DNA of 64,000 nt from Rostratula benghalensis (lineage: Eukaryota > Chordata > Aves > Charadriiformes > Rostratulidae). This document shows, piece by piece, positions 49,801-63,169 of the stretch (positions within the stretch are counted from its first letter, which is position 1; the number at the start of each line of letters is the position of its first letter). The stretch is from positions 1,326,188 through 1,390,187 of the forward strand of contig VXAI01000159.1 of assembly GCA_013399305.1 (NCBI GenBank), given 5' to 3'. The notes below the pieces were generated by a model. It did not search any database. It had not been told where the DNA came from and was given only the letters and a program-made list of their open reading frames with translations. The translations under genes and the position numbers were made by a program.

Positions 49801-50560
49801 TTTCTAGGTTCTCACTCTAACACAGACTTCTGTGGTTTTATAAATGGTAAAGATTTCAATTTTTCTACAGTTATACTGACTCCTCCCACTTCTATTAAGC
49901 AGAATGAAAGCAAACAAATCTGAAATTAAAAAAACCTCAACAAACAAAACCCAAAGAAACAAACGTCAAGAGAACACTGAAGTAATACCCTCAAAAATAC
50001 CCCAAACGTGGCATTTACAAAGCGAGAAATCTCTTTCTATTTTCAGAATCTCTTGCATTTTTGGTTTTATATCGAGGCAGGGGAAGAAGGACTGGAGAGC
50101 AAGTAGGACTGACTAACAAGAGAGCCCTCCTTTCTACCACATACAGCACCAGCGATTGCAGAGATTTATGCAGATCAGTTATTCTGGAGATGGTACTCCA
50201 GGACCACAGACCTCTTTATGTGTATACACTCTGGAATAGAACAAGCACCAAACCAATAAAGGATGAAAGAATTTAAATATATCTTTTTCTGAATTGTTCA
50301 CATAGGTTACGTCATATAAAGATTGTTCAAGAGCACATATATTTAATTTGCCAGAAGCATAGGCACACACGTGTTGGATTTAGCTTAATCTTTAACACGC
50401 GGAAATCTTGCTAGATTTAGGCTTAGAATTACTGAGGGCCTACAGAATTGCAGATGAATTTATAAAGGTTAGGAAAGATTAAGTTTCAACTGTCTTTTCC
50501 AGCTCAAGTGCTGGAGCTCATCAAGAGAATGCAGTGGGGAAACGGGTTCCAAACAAACAG
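46861..50560. other. Non-coding stretch, no gene seen
   Basis: CAGTTCGACTCC at 46938-46949 resembles a pol III B box, and TGGCTTAAGGC about 60 bases upstream loosely resembles an A box, but no cloverleaf can be drawn. Minus-strand frames at 48225-48473 and 48899-49279 (126 codons) have no recognisable domain. Near 49900-49990 the sequence is A-rich with AAAC words. Confidence 0.55.
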
Positions 50561-50589
50561 AAACAAATACAACACGTACCAATGTTGTG

Positions 50590-50885
50590 TATATACAAAT
50601 TACACAACAAACAGACAACCTGTGAAACTCCTTGACAGAGGCTGCCGGACATAGAAGCTTCTATGAACTCCAAGCAAGACTGGAGATCCATTACAGGTTA
50701 GTAAACAAACATAGCTGGGAAAAAGTCAAATACTGGAAGATGGCTAATTGGAAGTATCACATATACTTACTCAGCTCCTCTCCAGACATCTGCTTCTGAC
50801 CACACTTAAAGAGAATATTGGGCCAGTTGGGCAGCTGGTCTGAATCAGGCAGGGCATTCTGCCTGTTCTTAGGTTATGCTTTGGG
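50590..50885 (+). repeat. Old sauropsid interspersed repeat (CR1-like 3' region)
   Basis: Words in order are ACAACAAACAGACAACC, GTGAAACTCCTTGACAGAGG, AAGACTGGAGATCCATTAC, GACATCTGCTTCTGACCAC, AATATTGGGCCAGTTGGGC, AGCTGGTCTGAATCAGGC and TGTTCTTAGGTTATG. They follow a repeat I know from reptile and bird sequence, which runs 'gtggaactccctgccacagg ... agactggac ... catctgctactggccac ... atactgggctagatggac ... tggtctgacccagtatggc ... ttcttatgttc'. The start recalls the end of the CR1 reverse-transcriptase frame, but the family name is uncertain. The copy is strongly diverged. Confidence 0.6.
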
Positions 50886-50889
50886 AAGG

Positions 50890-53800
50890 GAGTGATCATC
50901 GAGGACCTTTACTCTTTGCCAGCTGATTTCTTTTGCCTTGGTGCAGTAAGTTCCTCGTCGTGCACAGGACTGACTACCACCACTGACTACACACCACTTA
51001 CAGACACTATAATGCTTTCTCAAAAACAGTGAAATTATCAATCAGTTGGTCTCCCTACTTTACCTCTAGAAGTTTCAATTAATTCTATTCTTTTGGAAAC
51101 TACCCATATTTCTGCTCTCAATTATTTTGAATTATTTGAATTATTCAGTTCCTCAGAATATCATTCTGTTTGTGAAGCAACCTACCATTTTACCAACCTG
51201 ACTGCTATGTTTCCATTTTTTTTAGTAATGGCAAGGAAATAATGGCAGACATACCTCTACAAAGGTTCTAGTGATTTTCCAATGCCATTCTCTGAGGTCG
51301 TATTTCAGCCATTTAACAGACAAATATCATGATACAGAGCCATGGTACAGATAAATTTCAACACTTCAAATCAAAGTGGAGATGACAGCTCCGCTAGATG
51401 TAAAAGCAATATTTTCCTATGTACAGATCCTCACCACATTAAGAAGAGTAACACGCACTTTTGACTTTCCACCTCTGCAAAACAATCTAGTAGTGAACTT
51501 CTTAGTCCTATACAAATCTGTAGGATGCCACAAAAAAAAAAAAAAAGCCTGATTACAACTGCTACAGCTGTTCCAAGTTGATAGAATATTTAATAGATTA
51601 TTAATGTGTATGCTCTGTTTAATTTTCTGCCCTGCTGGCACTAATATTTAATCAGATTTTGGTTATATTCTTCACTACTAATTGAGTTTACAAAACCTTG
51701 ATAATCATGTGCAGCTGACAGAAGAAATTACTTCTTTGTTTTTCCTAGTCATCCCTGTTCTTCATGCTACAGATTCTTAAACAGGAATATGTTTCCAAAG
51801 GGAAAACACAGGCATTTAATAGATTTTTCTATTCCAGCCAATATCCTCCCTCTAGATTTCAGTATCAAATAGATTTTACGTATGAACATTAAAAATCCTC
51901 CCCCCACCCTGATTTTGCCTTATGCAGTTTTCTTTACTCAACACCGGATGAGTGATAAATTCAGACAGAACCTGTCACTTCATGTTTACCTTTTGAATTC
52001 TCCCCTCTTCAATTGCTCCATCTTTTCAAATTCTTTTATTTAAAAGAACTATTACATTATAACTTTCTATAAAGTTTTTGGCTGAGCTCATCAAAACCAA
52101 AAAAAAGGGGAAATGCACACAGCTTTGTTTTAGGAATTATTTTAAATACACATTTTGTTGGAAATATTTTAAGGATGCCAGCAATTAAGATAGAAAATGC
52201 TGTCACTATATTGCACAACAATGCCAACTCTCAATGCCTTTTTTTCAAGTCAGCTCTTCTTCTAGCTATACTATCCCTTCCCTTATGTATATTTTCCTTC
52301 AAATGTACGTGTTCTTAATATGATTAAAACCTAATGAATGCAACTAAACTAAACCATCCAATTACAATGTTCCCTTGGATCATCCATCACATGGGAAATG
52401 CTGTATTCACATGATTAACAGTTACATTTCCTTACAAGCCAGATTTACCCCCTTTTATCTTGTAGTGGCTTGAATACAGCCAGGATGAACTAGGCAGAAC
52501 CAGTCTGATTTTCAGTATACAATGACTTAAAAAACTCAGTCCTGCAGGGGTCAGCAATTATTAAGGAAGGGTAAATTTCAAAATTAACCACATAATGATT
52601 TAAAGGGCATTTGTTCCTGAATGTTCTTCTTCCTCTTTCTCAAATAAAATAGATTAAGAAGGAAATTAAATTCTTCAAGAAATAAATTTTGAGTGAAGTG
52701 AGAAATCACACTAAGAAGCTAATTTAAGAAAGATGAAATTAATTTTGGTGACATTTATTCTATTTAGCAAAAATGGCGACAAAACATATAGTAGCTCTGT
52801 TACCATGAGATAAGAGGTTAGTAATTTAAGGCCAGGCATAGCCACGGTCTATAACGATTTAATCCTTCTGGTACAACATCCCCTGTGACCTATCATTAAA
52901 GGTTTAGAGTAAAACTGACAATTATTATTAGCTGGTAATTGGATTTTGGAGATTCAGTATAAAGTTAGGATAATTTAAATTACTGTTGACATTGGAAAGA
53001 TTATGTAAACGCTCTGAATCAGCTGTATTTATCAATTTATTTGGTCGGATAAAAAAACCCCCTAACTTATCACTACTGTCTGAAACAGAATGCAAAATGT
53101 GCAAGATTACTGCAGTATTCTCTTTCAAATGAAAAAATAAAAGCAAAGAAACAGTAAGAAGCTCTTCACTTGGGGAAGCGTAGACCATATTAACATCAAT
53201 TACAGTAGGTGAAAAGAAAGTTTTATAAACATGTTAAGATCTTAAAACAGAAACTACCAGATGCCTGTCAAAAATTCATGGTATGCTGAGAGAAAAAAAA
53301 GCAAAGAGATTACGGCGCATTATATTATTATATGGATTTTTAATTGCCTATCCTAAGTTTTAGTAATTAATAACAGAATTGACAATCTTTACATATTTAT
53401 AGGGCATTAAAGATGATTTTCCATATGGCTTCAACATTCTGGTTTCTACAATAGTGATGTAATATGTGCATGTATCAGTTATTCCTATAATTCTGTATGT
53501 TGGAAAAATCAAGGGTTTGGGGGGTTTTTTTGCAGGGAAAACCACTTTTCTCTGCTTGCTTCAAAAACATGGTAGCATCTAAGGTTTGCTTTTGTGCATC
53601 AGCACACAGGATATCAACCAAAAGCATAAAGCACTACTGATGTTTGATTATTCATTCATTCTTTAATAACTGCTTTCTTAAATAGACATTTTGGCGTCAT
53701 TTTGAAAACATACTTGCTAATATCCAGCACTGAAATAATAGACCCCAGCTTCAGCACTGGAAAATTTCTTCCTTTTTTTTTTTGTTATTTCCCTCCAGTA

Positions 53801-54955
53801 CCTTTTTCTTTCTGTTCCTAGTACCAGTGCCCTTTACTTCCTACATGAATGTTGCAATATAACCAAAATCTCTGGGTGCCATAAATCATATCTGTCCTCC
53901 AAGCAGCAAGTACATCATTTAAGAAATACACACTGCTGAATAAAACTTTCAAGACCTCAGGATCCAAGGTCCATTTCAGAAGGTTGTAGAACACAAGTCA
54001 AATGCATGAATTCACTATGCAAAACCCAAAACTACTCCTTTAATGGCTATAAAGGAGCCAGGGTTATACTGGGTTTTATTAGTCACTGGTTTTCAGTGAG
54101 CCAATTTCAGCTTATGGCATGTATAGATCCAGTTCTATAGCTTACAGACAATCATGCCTATACACATATCACCCAACAATTAATTTGTCACATATCATGG
54201 GCAGCACTGAAAAGAGCTCAGATCAGCGTGGCTACATTACTCAGTTCTGTATGGAAGGAAGACACTTCTCTCTGATTGATCTCTGTATAGACTGATAAGC
54301 ATGTGGAATAAGGTAGGGAAAAAAAGTTAACTTTTATATAAATCAAGAGCAGAATCCCAGTGAGTCATTTTTTTCCCTCTATCACTCAAGAATTCATCCG
54401 CAGAAGAATTTTCAGATGGAGCAAGGATAGATAGAACAGCAGCTGAATATCCAAATTTAATTTGGGCTTTTAAAATATCCCCTTTTATTATACCACATCA
54501 GCAGAGAGACAATACAATTCCTTTCTTTACGGCATCCTTCCTATTTCTTGCCATTTTACGTTCCAACTTCTCTGGAAAAGTGGCAATCTTTCACAATGGT
54601 CAGAGCAGAGCATCTCGTACAACCAGACCCTGGCATATTGTGTTGGTACAAATTAGAACAAAATTGAAGGAAGCAGAAGTGGCATCACCCAGGTGCAGGG
54701 CAAGATATGGTGGCCTATCAACTGCCAAAAGAGGGAAAATAAAAAGGAGTGAAACTATCTTCTGGTTTAGACAAAAATCTCACATCTTCACTTGGAAGAG
54801 CAGGCTAGAGGAGGTCTCATTTCAGGAAGAAGCCACAGAAGGAAGCCATATGAGGTGTGTACTAAATTGATATAACACATACACATTATGGATATCCCTG
54901 ATGACCTCACACCTTTGGTATGTATAGTGAAGCACATTGCCAGAAAAAGAAAAAA
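50890..54955. other. Non-coding stretch, no gene seen
   Basis: AT-rich DNA. An A15 run lies at 51532-51546. AATTATTTTGAATTATTTG followed by AATTATTC near 51120-51146 is a small 9-bp tandem. Frames are short (largest 96 codons at 54580-54870) and unrecognised. No repeat family or regulatory cluster was identified. Confidence 0.6.
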
Positions 54956-54959
54956 GGGG

Positions 54960-54988
54960 AAATAAATAAATAAATAAATAAATAAATT
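54960..54988 (+). repeat. AAAT microsatellite
   Basis: About seven uninterrupted AAAT units form a pure tetranucleotide repeat in purine-rich DNA (AAAAAGAAAAAAGGGG lies just upstream). Such a tract is likely length-polymorphic. Confidence 0.95.
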
Positions 54989-54989
54989 G

Positions 54990-57900
54990 CATGATGATAG
55001 CAGTAGAGGGTTGAAGGGTCATACATTTCCACACTCAAATAAGGAAGATAGCCAAAAAAGTTATGCCAAAGAATTGTAAATCAAGACATAAACTGTAGAT
55101 AGAATCTGCACCATTATGAACTTAAAGCAGGAAATAAAATTCCTACAATGCATAAACACTCAATAATAGTGAGAGGAAAAAATACCTTGGGTGAAAATAT
55201 CGAAATCCAGGATGACTTAAAATACATGGAAAAGTTAGTATTTAGGTAGCACTGGCCAATAAGGATAGAGGTTTTGGGAAAAGCTTAGAACTGGTAAAAA
55301 GGGCCAGTTGTTCAAACCCTGATGCCCTCTCCACTTATAAAAAAGCAGCATACCAGAGGACTTAGTGAATTGCCTGGAGAAGGTAGGGGACGTACTGAAT
55401 TTTCCTGTCTTAAAGGGTATTATAATATGACTAACAGCATATGCAGCATTGGATTCCTGCAGCTTTTTTACTTTCTGTTAGATATCCAAAAAGCTTTTTC
55501 TGCCTTTATCTTTGTTTTGCTTACGAACAGCATCCTCGCACCCTCCCACTGCTATTCCTACCTTTGTAACTTCAGGAAGGTATTCCACAGCATGCTCCTC
55601 TCGGGAGCTACTCAAACAGACCCACCAGAAACTTCAGACTGCCTGCAAGCTACTTGTGTAATCACTGATTTTATGAAGAATTTCATAAATGAATCACCTG
55701 CACTTTGCAGAGTGCAGTCTGCACTTGCATGTGTTTCCTGGCCCAAGGAAAGGTGCTGCCTTCATCTTCACAGTTCAACACAATTTTGGTAAACAATTGT
55801 CCTACAGGTCCTCAGGATGCAGCAGCATCTCTTTAGTGCAAATGAGGACACTGATATCATGACCAACATCAAGCAAGATGGATTTTTTGGCTTTCTCCTT
55901 GTGAAAGGATAAGCGACCTGTGATCTTTTTTAAAACCTCTGTTGGCATAAGAACATCAGGAGTTCAGGAGCAGAATTTAAGTCTTCATAAATCATCGTCA
56001 GTCTTAAACCCCATTTTGTCCCATCTGAAGTGTGCCAAACGTAATTGCAGAAACTAGGAAACACACACTGGGACACTAGTGAATCAATCTTAAGAGACCC
56101 TTTAAGACATCTTGAACTAATGTCTCTTACGTTTTATATACTGCTGCTCTGTTTGCAACCTCCAGCGGGCATAAGGAAATAGACATTCTTAGGGTTATTA
56201 AGCATAACATTTTCACAGCAGATCAGCATGAAGTTATTTGGCTGGGGCACAGGTGTTTCTTTAATTATATAACATTTGGAAAATTCACTGCACTCGGTGA
56301 CCTTCAGATCACACTCCTCCTTGTGTGGTTTTGTAGGCTCATGCAAAGTAACAACATAAGGACACAGGTTGTCTCTGGACTTGATTAAGTGTTTTCTTAT
56401 GTTGCCCTTTATTAGCTTGTCACTGTTTCTGGGAATGGCTAGCTATTTCACTGTTCTTGGAACAATATACATTTAAAGAGCTGGTGACTCCAAGGCAGGA
56501 AGTTGTGCTACCTCTGAACAAAGACTGTGGCAAAATTCAGACCTATTTTATTCTGATATAGTTGAACAAAATGAAAAAAAAAAAAAACAAAACAAAAAGA
56601 ACCACCTAAGCTGCCTGGATAAATTTATATGCTACATTAACAGCTGAGAGCTTAATGATGGAACAGTTCCCATAGTGTTTTGATCTTGAAGTGTTATCGT
56701 ACAGCTTTAGCTGCTTTGCAGATAACTATTGAGCTGGCAAGCAAGTATTCTCAAAATAAGCAGAAGTTCAGCTATGATAGTTATGCTCATGTATCACCAA
56801 ATCCTGATTAAACATCTACAGTGGGGTGGGGAAATCAAAGCTCTAGAGTCAGCTCACAGCTCCACTGCTGATGCTCTATACATCAGTTGCCACTTCCATG
56901 AAGCTAGGTAAAATACAGATTAGGAAGATTTATTCCATACAGTTTGCAGTCTTAGAAATGTTTTGCAAAGTCCATTAGATGATTTATGTAGAACATTTCA
57001 TATAAACCTCCTAATAAAATCTCCAAACCAGATCTTAAACTTATCTGTAGAAACTGAGCTAAAGCTGAAGAGAAACATACAAAACAAAAAAAAAACCCAC
57101 CCCACAACCAACCAAAAAAACTAAAAAAATCAAGTGGAGACCTTGCCAAGAGGCAGGCAATAGATTAGCTAGACCCAATGAGATCTACCTAATGAGTTGC
57201 TTAGGTAGTTTTATGGTTCATGTACAACAAGGCACGATTTGGCAGAATTCAAGAAGCCTTTCTACCTTTCCCTAAGGTGGTATTTTTCTCCTTTTGAACT
57301 TCAGCATATATAGTCTAGAAGGTTTGCACTTCAGACACTTTAGGCCAGACAAGGCCAGCTAAGGGATGAAATCAGAAACAAAACGTCACCATTAGGGCTG
57401 TGTAAACTTGACAGTAATGGTGACCCTCGGGAAGAAATCTCACATTTTAATGAGAACTCACACGAATGAAAAGGTTCAGGCTACAGATGTCACAAAGTAA
57501 ACTCTTCCTGCTCAGTTACCAGTTAAAGATCAGCACCAAAAAAAGAATCCCTGAACCTCAAGTCACAACAGCCTGAGATATTCTAGTGCTAAGAGCTGTC
57601 CCTCCCCCAGTTTGAAATGACTAGTAAAGATGTTCATTAATGGTCTGTTTCAATACCGATATGCAATAACACCAAAACAAATAGAGCATAACAATGAAAG
57701 ATTTGATGAGCACAAATGCTACTGAGCCTTCCTGAGGCAGATACAGTGTAAAACTGCACCTTAATTGTGAAAGAGGCAGCAGAAACATGCACTATGAACG
57801 TTCCTTCTAATGTTTTGCAATAGACAAAACCACGTAATGCCTTTATTAAACAGCATGAAATCTATTTAACGCTTCTTTGGACGCACTAATTAGGTTTTGT

Positions 57901-58695
57901 GTTGTGGGACAGAGTGATACAGTACTAAGGGCAAAATGCTCCACTTAGTTAAGTTCCACGCTAGTCCTGCTCACACAATGCAATATAAGCGAAGTCAGTA
58001 CATTCTGCAAGAGACAGTAATGAGCTTTTTACTACTATTTTGGTCTCAATATGAAAACTCATGTACTCTTTTTAACATTAGGAACAAAATATTGACTCGT
58101 AGGAACTTAACACTCGGTGGAACCTCTCTTCTCCAGTGTGTTACCTTTAAAGGACAAATGCTGCTCCAGCACACAATCTAGACTTAATTCTGAAAAACTG
58201 TGAAGTACATGCTCAATTATACATCTCCTTGAACTCATTGCATTCCACGAGTGCAGATCAATTGACTCATGCACTTGAGGTTAAAAACTTCCATAACATT
58301 CTGAAGGTTGCAGCTCCACTGTCTTCTCCGTGAAATGTTGAGGTAGGAACAAAAGGAAATTCAAAATGCGTTAAACTGATTTTATTATTTTGTCTGCCGA
58401 GTAAATACGAAAAAAAGGACGAAGGATGTTCAGAAATGTTGAATTTAGCATATGTTAAATAAATAAATAATTCATCCTAAGCCACTCAAACAAAGAATGG
58501 GCCGTTGCCGTGCTGGGTTAAGTAACAAGCGAGTTGTGTTCTTTATTCAATATACTAAAGATTAAATGCAGAATGAAAATGTTTTAAAAGGGAGTCTGTA
58601 AGTAAAGATGAAACAAGGTTAGGAAGTCACATACTTCACGAAGTTGGGGCAGCTGCCTTGAAGTGGGAGAAGGTGTACTACAAGCTGCTGCGAGC
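54990..58695. other. Non-coding stretch, no gene seen
   Basis: The largest frame, 156 codons plus at 55322-55792, gives a peptide with a hydrophobic middle but no recognisable family and no conserved-looking motif; chance is the simplest explanation. An A14 run lies at 56574-56587 and an A-rich, C-rich stretch at 57080-57130. No RNA gene or mobile element is recognised. Confidence 0.55.
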
Positions 58696-58699
58696 TGTT

Positions 58700-58775
58700 A
58701 TGGAAAGGGAGGTGGCAGGACTTGCCCAAAATCTCACAGACATTAACAGAGTTCTGCACAGACAGATAAGCCTGC
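58700..58775 (+). repeat. Possible MIR-like SINE fragment
   Basis: GTGGCAGGACTTGCCCAAAA, then TCTCACAGACATTAACAGAG, then TTCTGC resembles the MIR core ('agtgacttgcccaaggtcacacag...agtggcagagc'). Only the core is similar and the similarity is weaker than at 19195-19315. It could be chance. Confidence 0.35.
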
Positions 58776-58779
58776 CTAC

Positions 58780-61221
58780 ACGCGCACACACACACAAAAA
58801 AATACCCCAAAATAAAGTCAATCTCCTTTAAACAGTCCCAAAAGGAGACTAAATGTTCCTTCAAACATGAACAATTAAATTGCAAAGCCACCAGCCTATG
58901 GTAATGTTACAAAGAGTGACACACATTCCTGGAGACTCTTTGCAGGAATGCATCTAGCACAGATTGCGGCTTCATACTCAGAACCAACTACATTGGTTTA
59001 CAACCATCTATGTTCCTATTATCTCTAACCTCAAGTTTCTGCACACAGCTATACTACAGGGAAAAAAAGCATCTTCAGTTTCCTCAGTTTTTGGATGGTT
59101 TGATTTGTTTTTTGTTGGTCAGGGATTTCTTTGCTGAAAATAAAAATCAATACAACTATTAGCAAATGAATATTGTGAAATCGGAAAAAAGTATCAATAA
59201 ATCATTCTATGCATAGAAAATCAATAAGCTTCTTAATGTTCATCTAAATGTTTACATGTAAGTAAAAAACACAGTGGAGTCTCAAGATTGATAGTACTGG
59301 AAATGCAAACAGTACTGAATATTAGATAATATGGCTTTGACTCATAAGATCTATTTCAGCAGTCTGATCCTTAACCTAGGACTCAATAAAATCCATATTA
59401 TCTTCTTATACCCCTTTCCTGGCATTCAAACTTCAATTATGTCCTGAATATGGTCTGGATGTTGGACATGGACATGTTTCTTCCTTTCTGGAAGAAACAC
59501 AAGAAGCTAAAAATAGGATAGCAGGGTTGATCATGTAAAAATCTCCCCCATTCTGATAGATATTTTTATAGATAGTGCACATATTCTCCCTGTTTTGCAA
59601 GGGGCTGTCAAGGCCTACATGAAACTCGTTCACCTTGTTTCAACTGTATTGCACTAGTTTGCTGGCAGAAAGTGGAGAAAAGGCTAAACCCACGTGTTAC
59701 TTGCTGAAATCAGCCAAAGCCCATCTGAGAAACTTGTAACTGTCCTTAATGAGACAAGAACATTGGGTTAAGAATAAGATATGTAAGTCTGGCTTTGAAA
59801 GCATGTGAAATTGTAGGGAAAACAGCTCATAAGACTCATCCTGGCACCACTGGCAGTACAGGTACCAAGCTGAAGCAAGGACAGCTTCTGGTTCTTGGTC
59901 AGGCATGTACTGGAAGTGATAGGCTGCCACTTTCATTTCTCAGCATCTTATTGTGTACCACTCAAAACAGGACCCCGACCCACCTGTGCTCTGCTGGTAC
60001 ATCCTAAACAGATTATCTTCTTCCCTCTTCAATCCTTTGATTGACAACAAAATCAATCACGCCCACCCCTTCAGTCCTGCATTTCTCTTTCCAAGTACAT
60101 CCCCCACTGTGAAAACTGTATCACATAACTCCACCCAGCTTGCCCCCACACCTTTCCCTACACCTGTCCTTATCCTCAAACTGGGACATGGATCTCCTCA
60201 GCTGACTACGCCATAGAGCTCTCAGCAGCTCCTTGGCCCATTGTGCTCTGCCCTGAGCTGGAAGCAGAGACCCTGGCACCCTCTGGGCTCCTGTTCCAGA
60301 TGCTCTGGGGCACAGCACAACAGGCAGGAGAAGCGCAAGCTCTGTATCCTTGAGGAGGTAAAAGGCTTCATCGGTGCCTCCCTCATGGTGCTAATGAGTG
60401 CCACCACAGGTGATATTACCATCCCAACCATAACCATTTCTGACTGGACTAAGCACCTCAACACTTGCAAGGCTGAGATTGATATGGTGCTAAACTGACT
60501 TTCTGGATAAGGGCTTCTATGCCTGCAATTAAGTCATCACAGACCTAATCATGAGTTGTCAGACTCTGTCCAACATGTGAATAAACACTTTCAAGTATTC
60601 ACAGCCGCAGTCTAGAGACTTTCGGCATGGCCATTCTGTTCCAGCACACTTGCCAGAGACCCCTGGAAGGAAGAATTAGAAGAAGAAAGTAGGCCAAACA
60701 GCACTGGAATAACACACAACTCCTTGTCATCACTCCATTCCCTCTCTACGTGCATACCAGGTAGGAGAGCTATACCTACACGAGGGAAAAGTGAACTGGT
60801 CCCATCACAAGACTACCACAGAAATGGCAAGAACAAAGACAGACTCACTCTGAAAAGAATAAAAAAGACACCTCCCACAGTATCAAAATTCCACCGTGCC
60901 ACAGGGCACTGAGCAAACATCTTCAGCTGAGCATCTCAGCTGCAACCACAGATCCGAGAGGAAAACATCATTGATTACAACAACAAAAGAAGCTCTTGAA
61001 AACAAAAACCATCATTACAGACAAGAATTAGTACAGGAACAAAAAAGAGTAGCTCATTTCTGTGTTTCTTTCACTCAATCTCAAATCATATCTCACCATG
61101 CATTTGCATCTATAAAGTTAACCTCATTAAGAAGTCATTCCATTAATAAAAGGACTTTTTAAAGCAGGGTTATTTTCATTTTATATGTTGTTAACATATA
61201 TTACAATATATTTAAAAACAT
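58780..61221. other. Non-coding stretch with a G/C-richer segment near 60.0-60.6 kb
   Basis: Between about 59950 and 60560 the sequence is less AT-rich and frames stay open on both strands (plus 60241-60498, minus 60222-60470). A donor-like GAGGAGGTAAAAG (60351-60363) and an AATAAA at 60580-60585 lie nearby. The peptides are unrecognised and the two strands cannot both be genes. It might be an exon of an unknown non-coding transcript, an old pseudogene, or chance. Confidence 0.4.
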
Positions 61222-61241
61222 NNNNNNNNNNNNNNNNNNNN
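61222..61241. other. Assembly gap (20 N)
   Basis: Twenty undetermined bases sit in AT-only sequence (TATATTTAAAAACAT precedes). It is probably a short low-complexity join in the assembly. Confidence 1.
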
Positions 61242-62940
61242 TGAAATATGGCTAAACCACAAACACGGATCACTACTTGAAAAACAATTTTTATCATTAA
61301 ACTGTTATTGGAATTTTCCTTATTCTTATCAATTCAGCCAAACTGGCCTGAATGAAAGTGGATCTTTTTTCTCATCATGTTAACACTGCTCTATAATTGC
61401 TTTAGCAGTTACACTCAAGAGCTTAAGGCATCACCTCTGTTACTTCAAAGCATCATGAGGCAAAAACTTGATCCTCTGACTGAAAGCTTTGATTTTCATA
61501 AAATAACTTTTCCAAGACTAGATTAATGTTTTGGGAAGTTACCTGTTCCAAGACTTGATTTTTGGCCTAAATTAGGGTGCTGGAAATGTAATTACCCCAC
61601 ACATTAGGGAAAAAAAAGAAATTAAAAAAAAGTACTTGGAACATCAATATAAAACCATGGCAGAGAAGAGAGATGTGACTTTTCTAGTCAAGTGGGATTT
61701 GCTGATGATTAGTCCATCCCATTCAGTATTCAACCACAGGCAATAATCCTTCCTGTCTGCTGTAACGTAGCCTCTCTACTTCACCCCGCCAAAGTTCCTT
61801 TGGGAAGGAAGCAATTCTGATATTGTCAATTCCTGTTCAGTTTAGTGCTCTTCATTAAGCCTCAACTTCTTGAGTCATTTGGTAACAAGGAATTATTTAC
61901 TTTCACTAGACTTTTTGACTGAACTTTTAGACTGTAAACCCAAAAGACCAAAACCCAGTAACCAAATAAAAGTGTACTGGTGTACTGCGCACCAAGTGTA
62001 CAGTGAAGTCCAAGTGTTCTGATTTTAACTCTTGGGAATTTAAAGCCATGATTTTTGAGAGTCTCACTAAAATGATTTGAAGATCACTGATAGCAAACTC
62101 TTTTGTCAACCCTGATGTAACCTACCTTTCCTCGAAGAGCAACAGTATTGTCAAAATGGTAAGTACAAAGTAGTAATAAAATCATACTAAACTTTAAATA
62201 GCCAGCTAAATGAAGTGGTACACACAAGTAAAACAGTTTGGAATGATTTCTTAGATTACTTTATTTGCTCCTATCTTTATTCCCAAACAACAAATATGTA
62301 GGAACACTTCAAAAAGCATAGTTTAAACCACAGATATTTGATACCTTTATAAAGACTTACAAGATACAGTATTTATTGAGTATTATCTAAATTGATATAA
62401 TTTAAGCACTTGCTTATATCTAAACAGCAGCTTTTAAGAAAGAATCTCAAAATAACTGGCTCAATCCTCTGAGCAATGGAGCTGGGCTGCTGCACAGGAA
62501 AGATGCAGCAGGGAGAGCTTTTATTCTGCTTCTACAGAAGCTGTTAGAAGATAATATTTTCTACCTTGTTTCTCTAGTACATATTGCTCTAAGAACCTTA
62601 AATCAATTGTGAACTGACAGAGCACAACAGTAATATCCTACCTTAACCCCCTTCCTCCCGCTATTAGAAAGCTGTGGCCGAAGAGGGAAAGATCATGCTG
62701 CCCTGAACACTAACACCCCAGCCACTTTCCATCAACAAGTGCTCCTGTGAAAGGAATTCTCTACTGGCCCTTAACATCAAGGATTCGGCTTCTTTTAACA
62801 ACTGGAGTTATTGGGGAAGGGAGGTCATCTGTGGTTTAACTGATCAAAAAACCTAAAAGGGAACAGTATATGAAGTTAGGAATTTATCCAGTATCTCCCT
62901 CTACCAGTTTTCCATTCAAAACCTCTTTTACCATCTCCTA
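61242..62940. other. Non-coding stretch, no gene seen
   Basis: AT-rich DNA with A runs near 61610-61632. Frames are about 60 codons and unrecognised. A small G/C-leaning segment at 62640-62720 has no promoter or CpG features. Confidence 0.6.
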
Positions 62941-62943
62941 TAT

Positions 62944-63168
62944 GTGCGTGCAAATTATTTTACTTGGCTTTTTACCTTTAGCCTATCTGGAGTAGTCTAC
63001 AAAAGAGCGATGTATTTTCATGTCAGTGGAAGACAGGATAAAGAAATCAGCATTGAGCTTACAATATTAGAGGAATACTGCTCTAGATTTTGCATAGTCT
63101 GTTTTGAAAGTGAATGGACTGAGGAGAGAAACTGTGAGAAGTGTGGGAAACAAAAGCCCCAAAGCTAG
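62944..63168 (+). other. Short open frame with CxxC-x10-CxxC pattern
   Basis: A 74-codon plus-strand frame ends with TAG at 63168. Residues 50-67 read CIVC, ten residues, then CEKC, which fits the spacing of RanBP2-type zinc fingers (C-x2-4-C-x10-C-x2-C) but lacks their usual preceding tryptophan and central asparagine. A good splice acceptor form, GGCTTTTTACCTTTAG, precedes the downstream two thirds, so this could be a terminal exon. The frame opens with GTG, not ATG. I recognise no protein, and chance is quite possible. Confidence 0.2.
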
Positions 63169-63169
63169 A

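Noticed and set aside
55322..55792. 156-codon plus-strand frame with a hydrophobic centre
   Set aside because: No recognisable protein and no flanking promoter or splice evidence; the length is within chance.
57926..58000. Another palindromic repeat copy (AGGGCAAAATGCTCCAC)
   Set aside because: Only a few words resemble the repeat and no inverted arms are found.
63091..63114. Resemblance to miR-153 (TTGCATAGTC ... AAAGTGA)
   Set aside because: The middle of the mature sequence does not match and no hairpin partner is present nearby.
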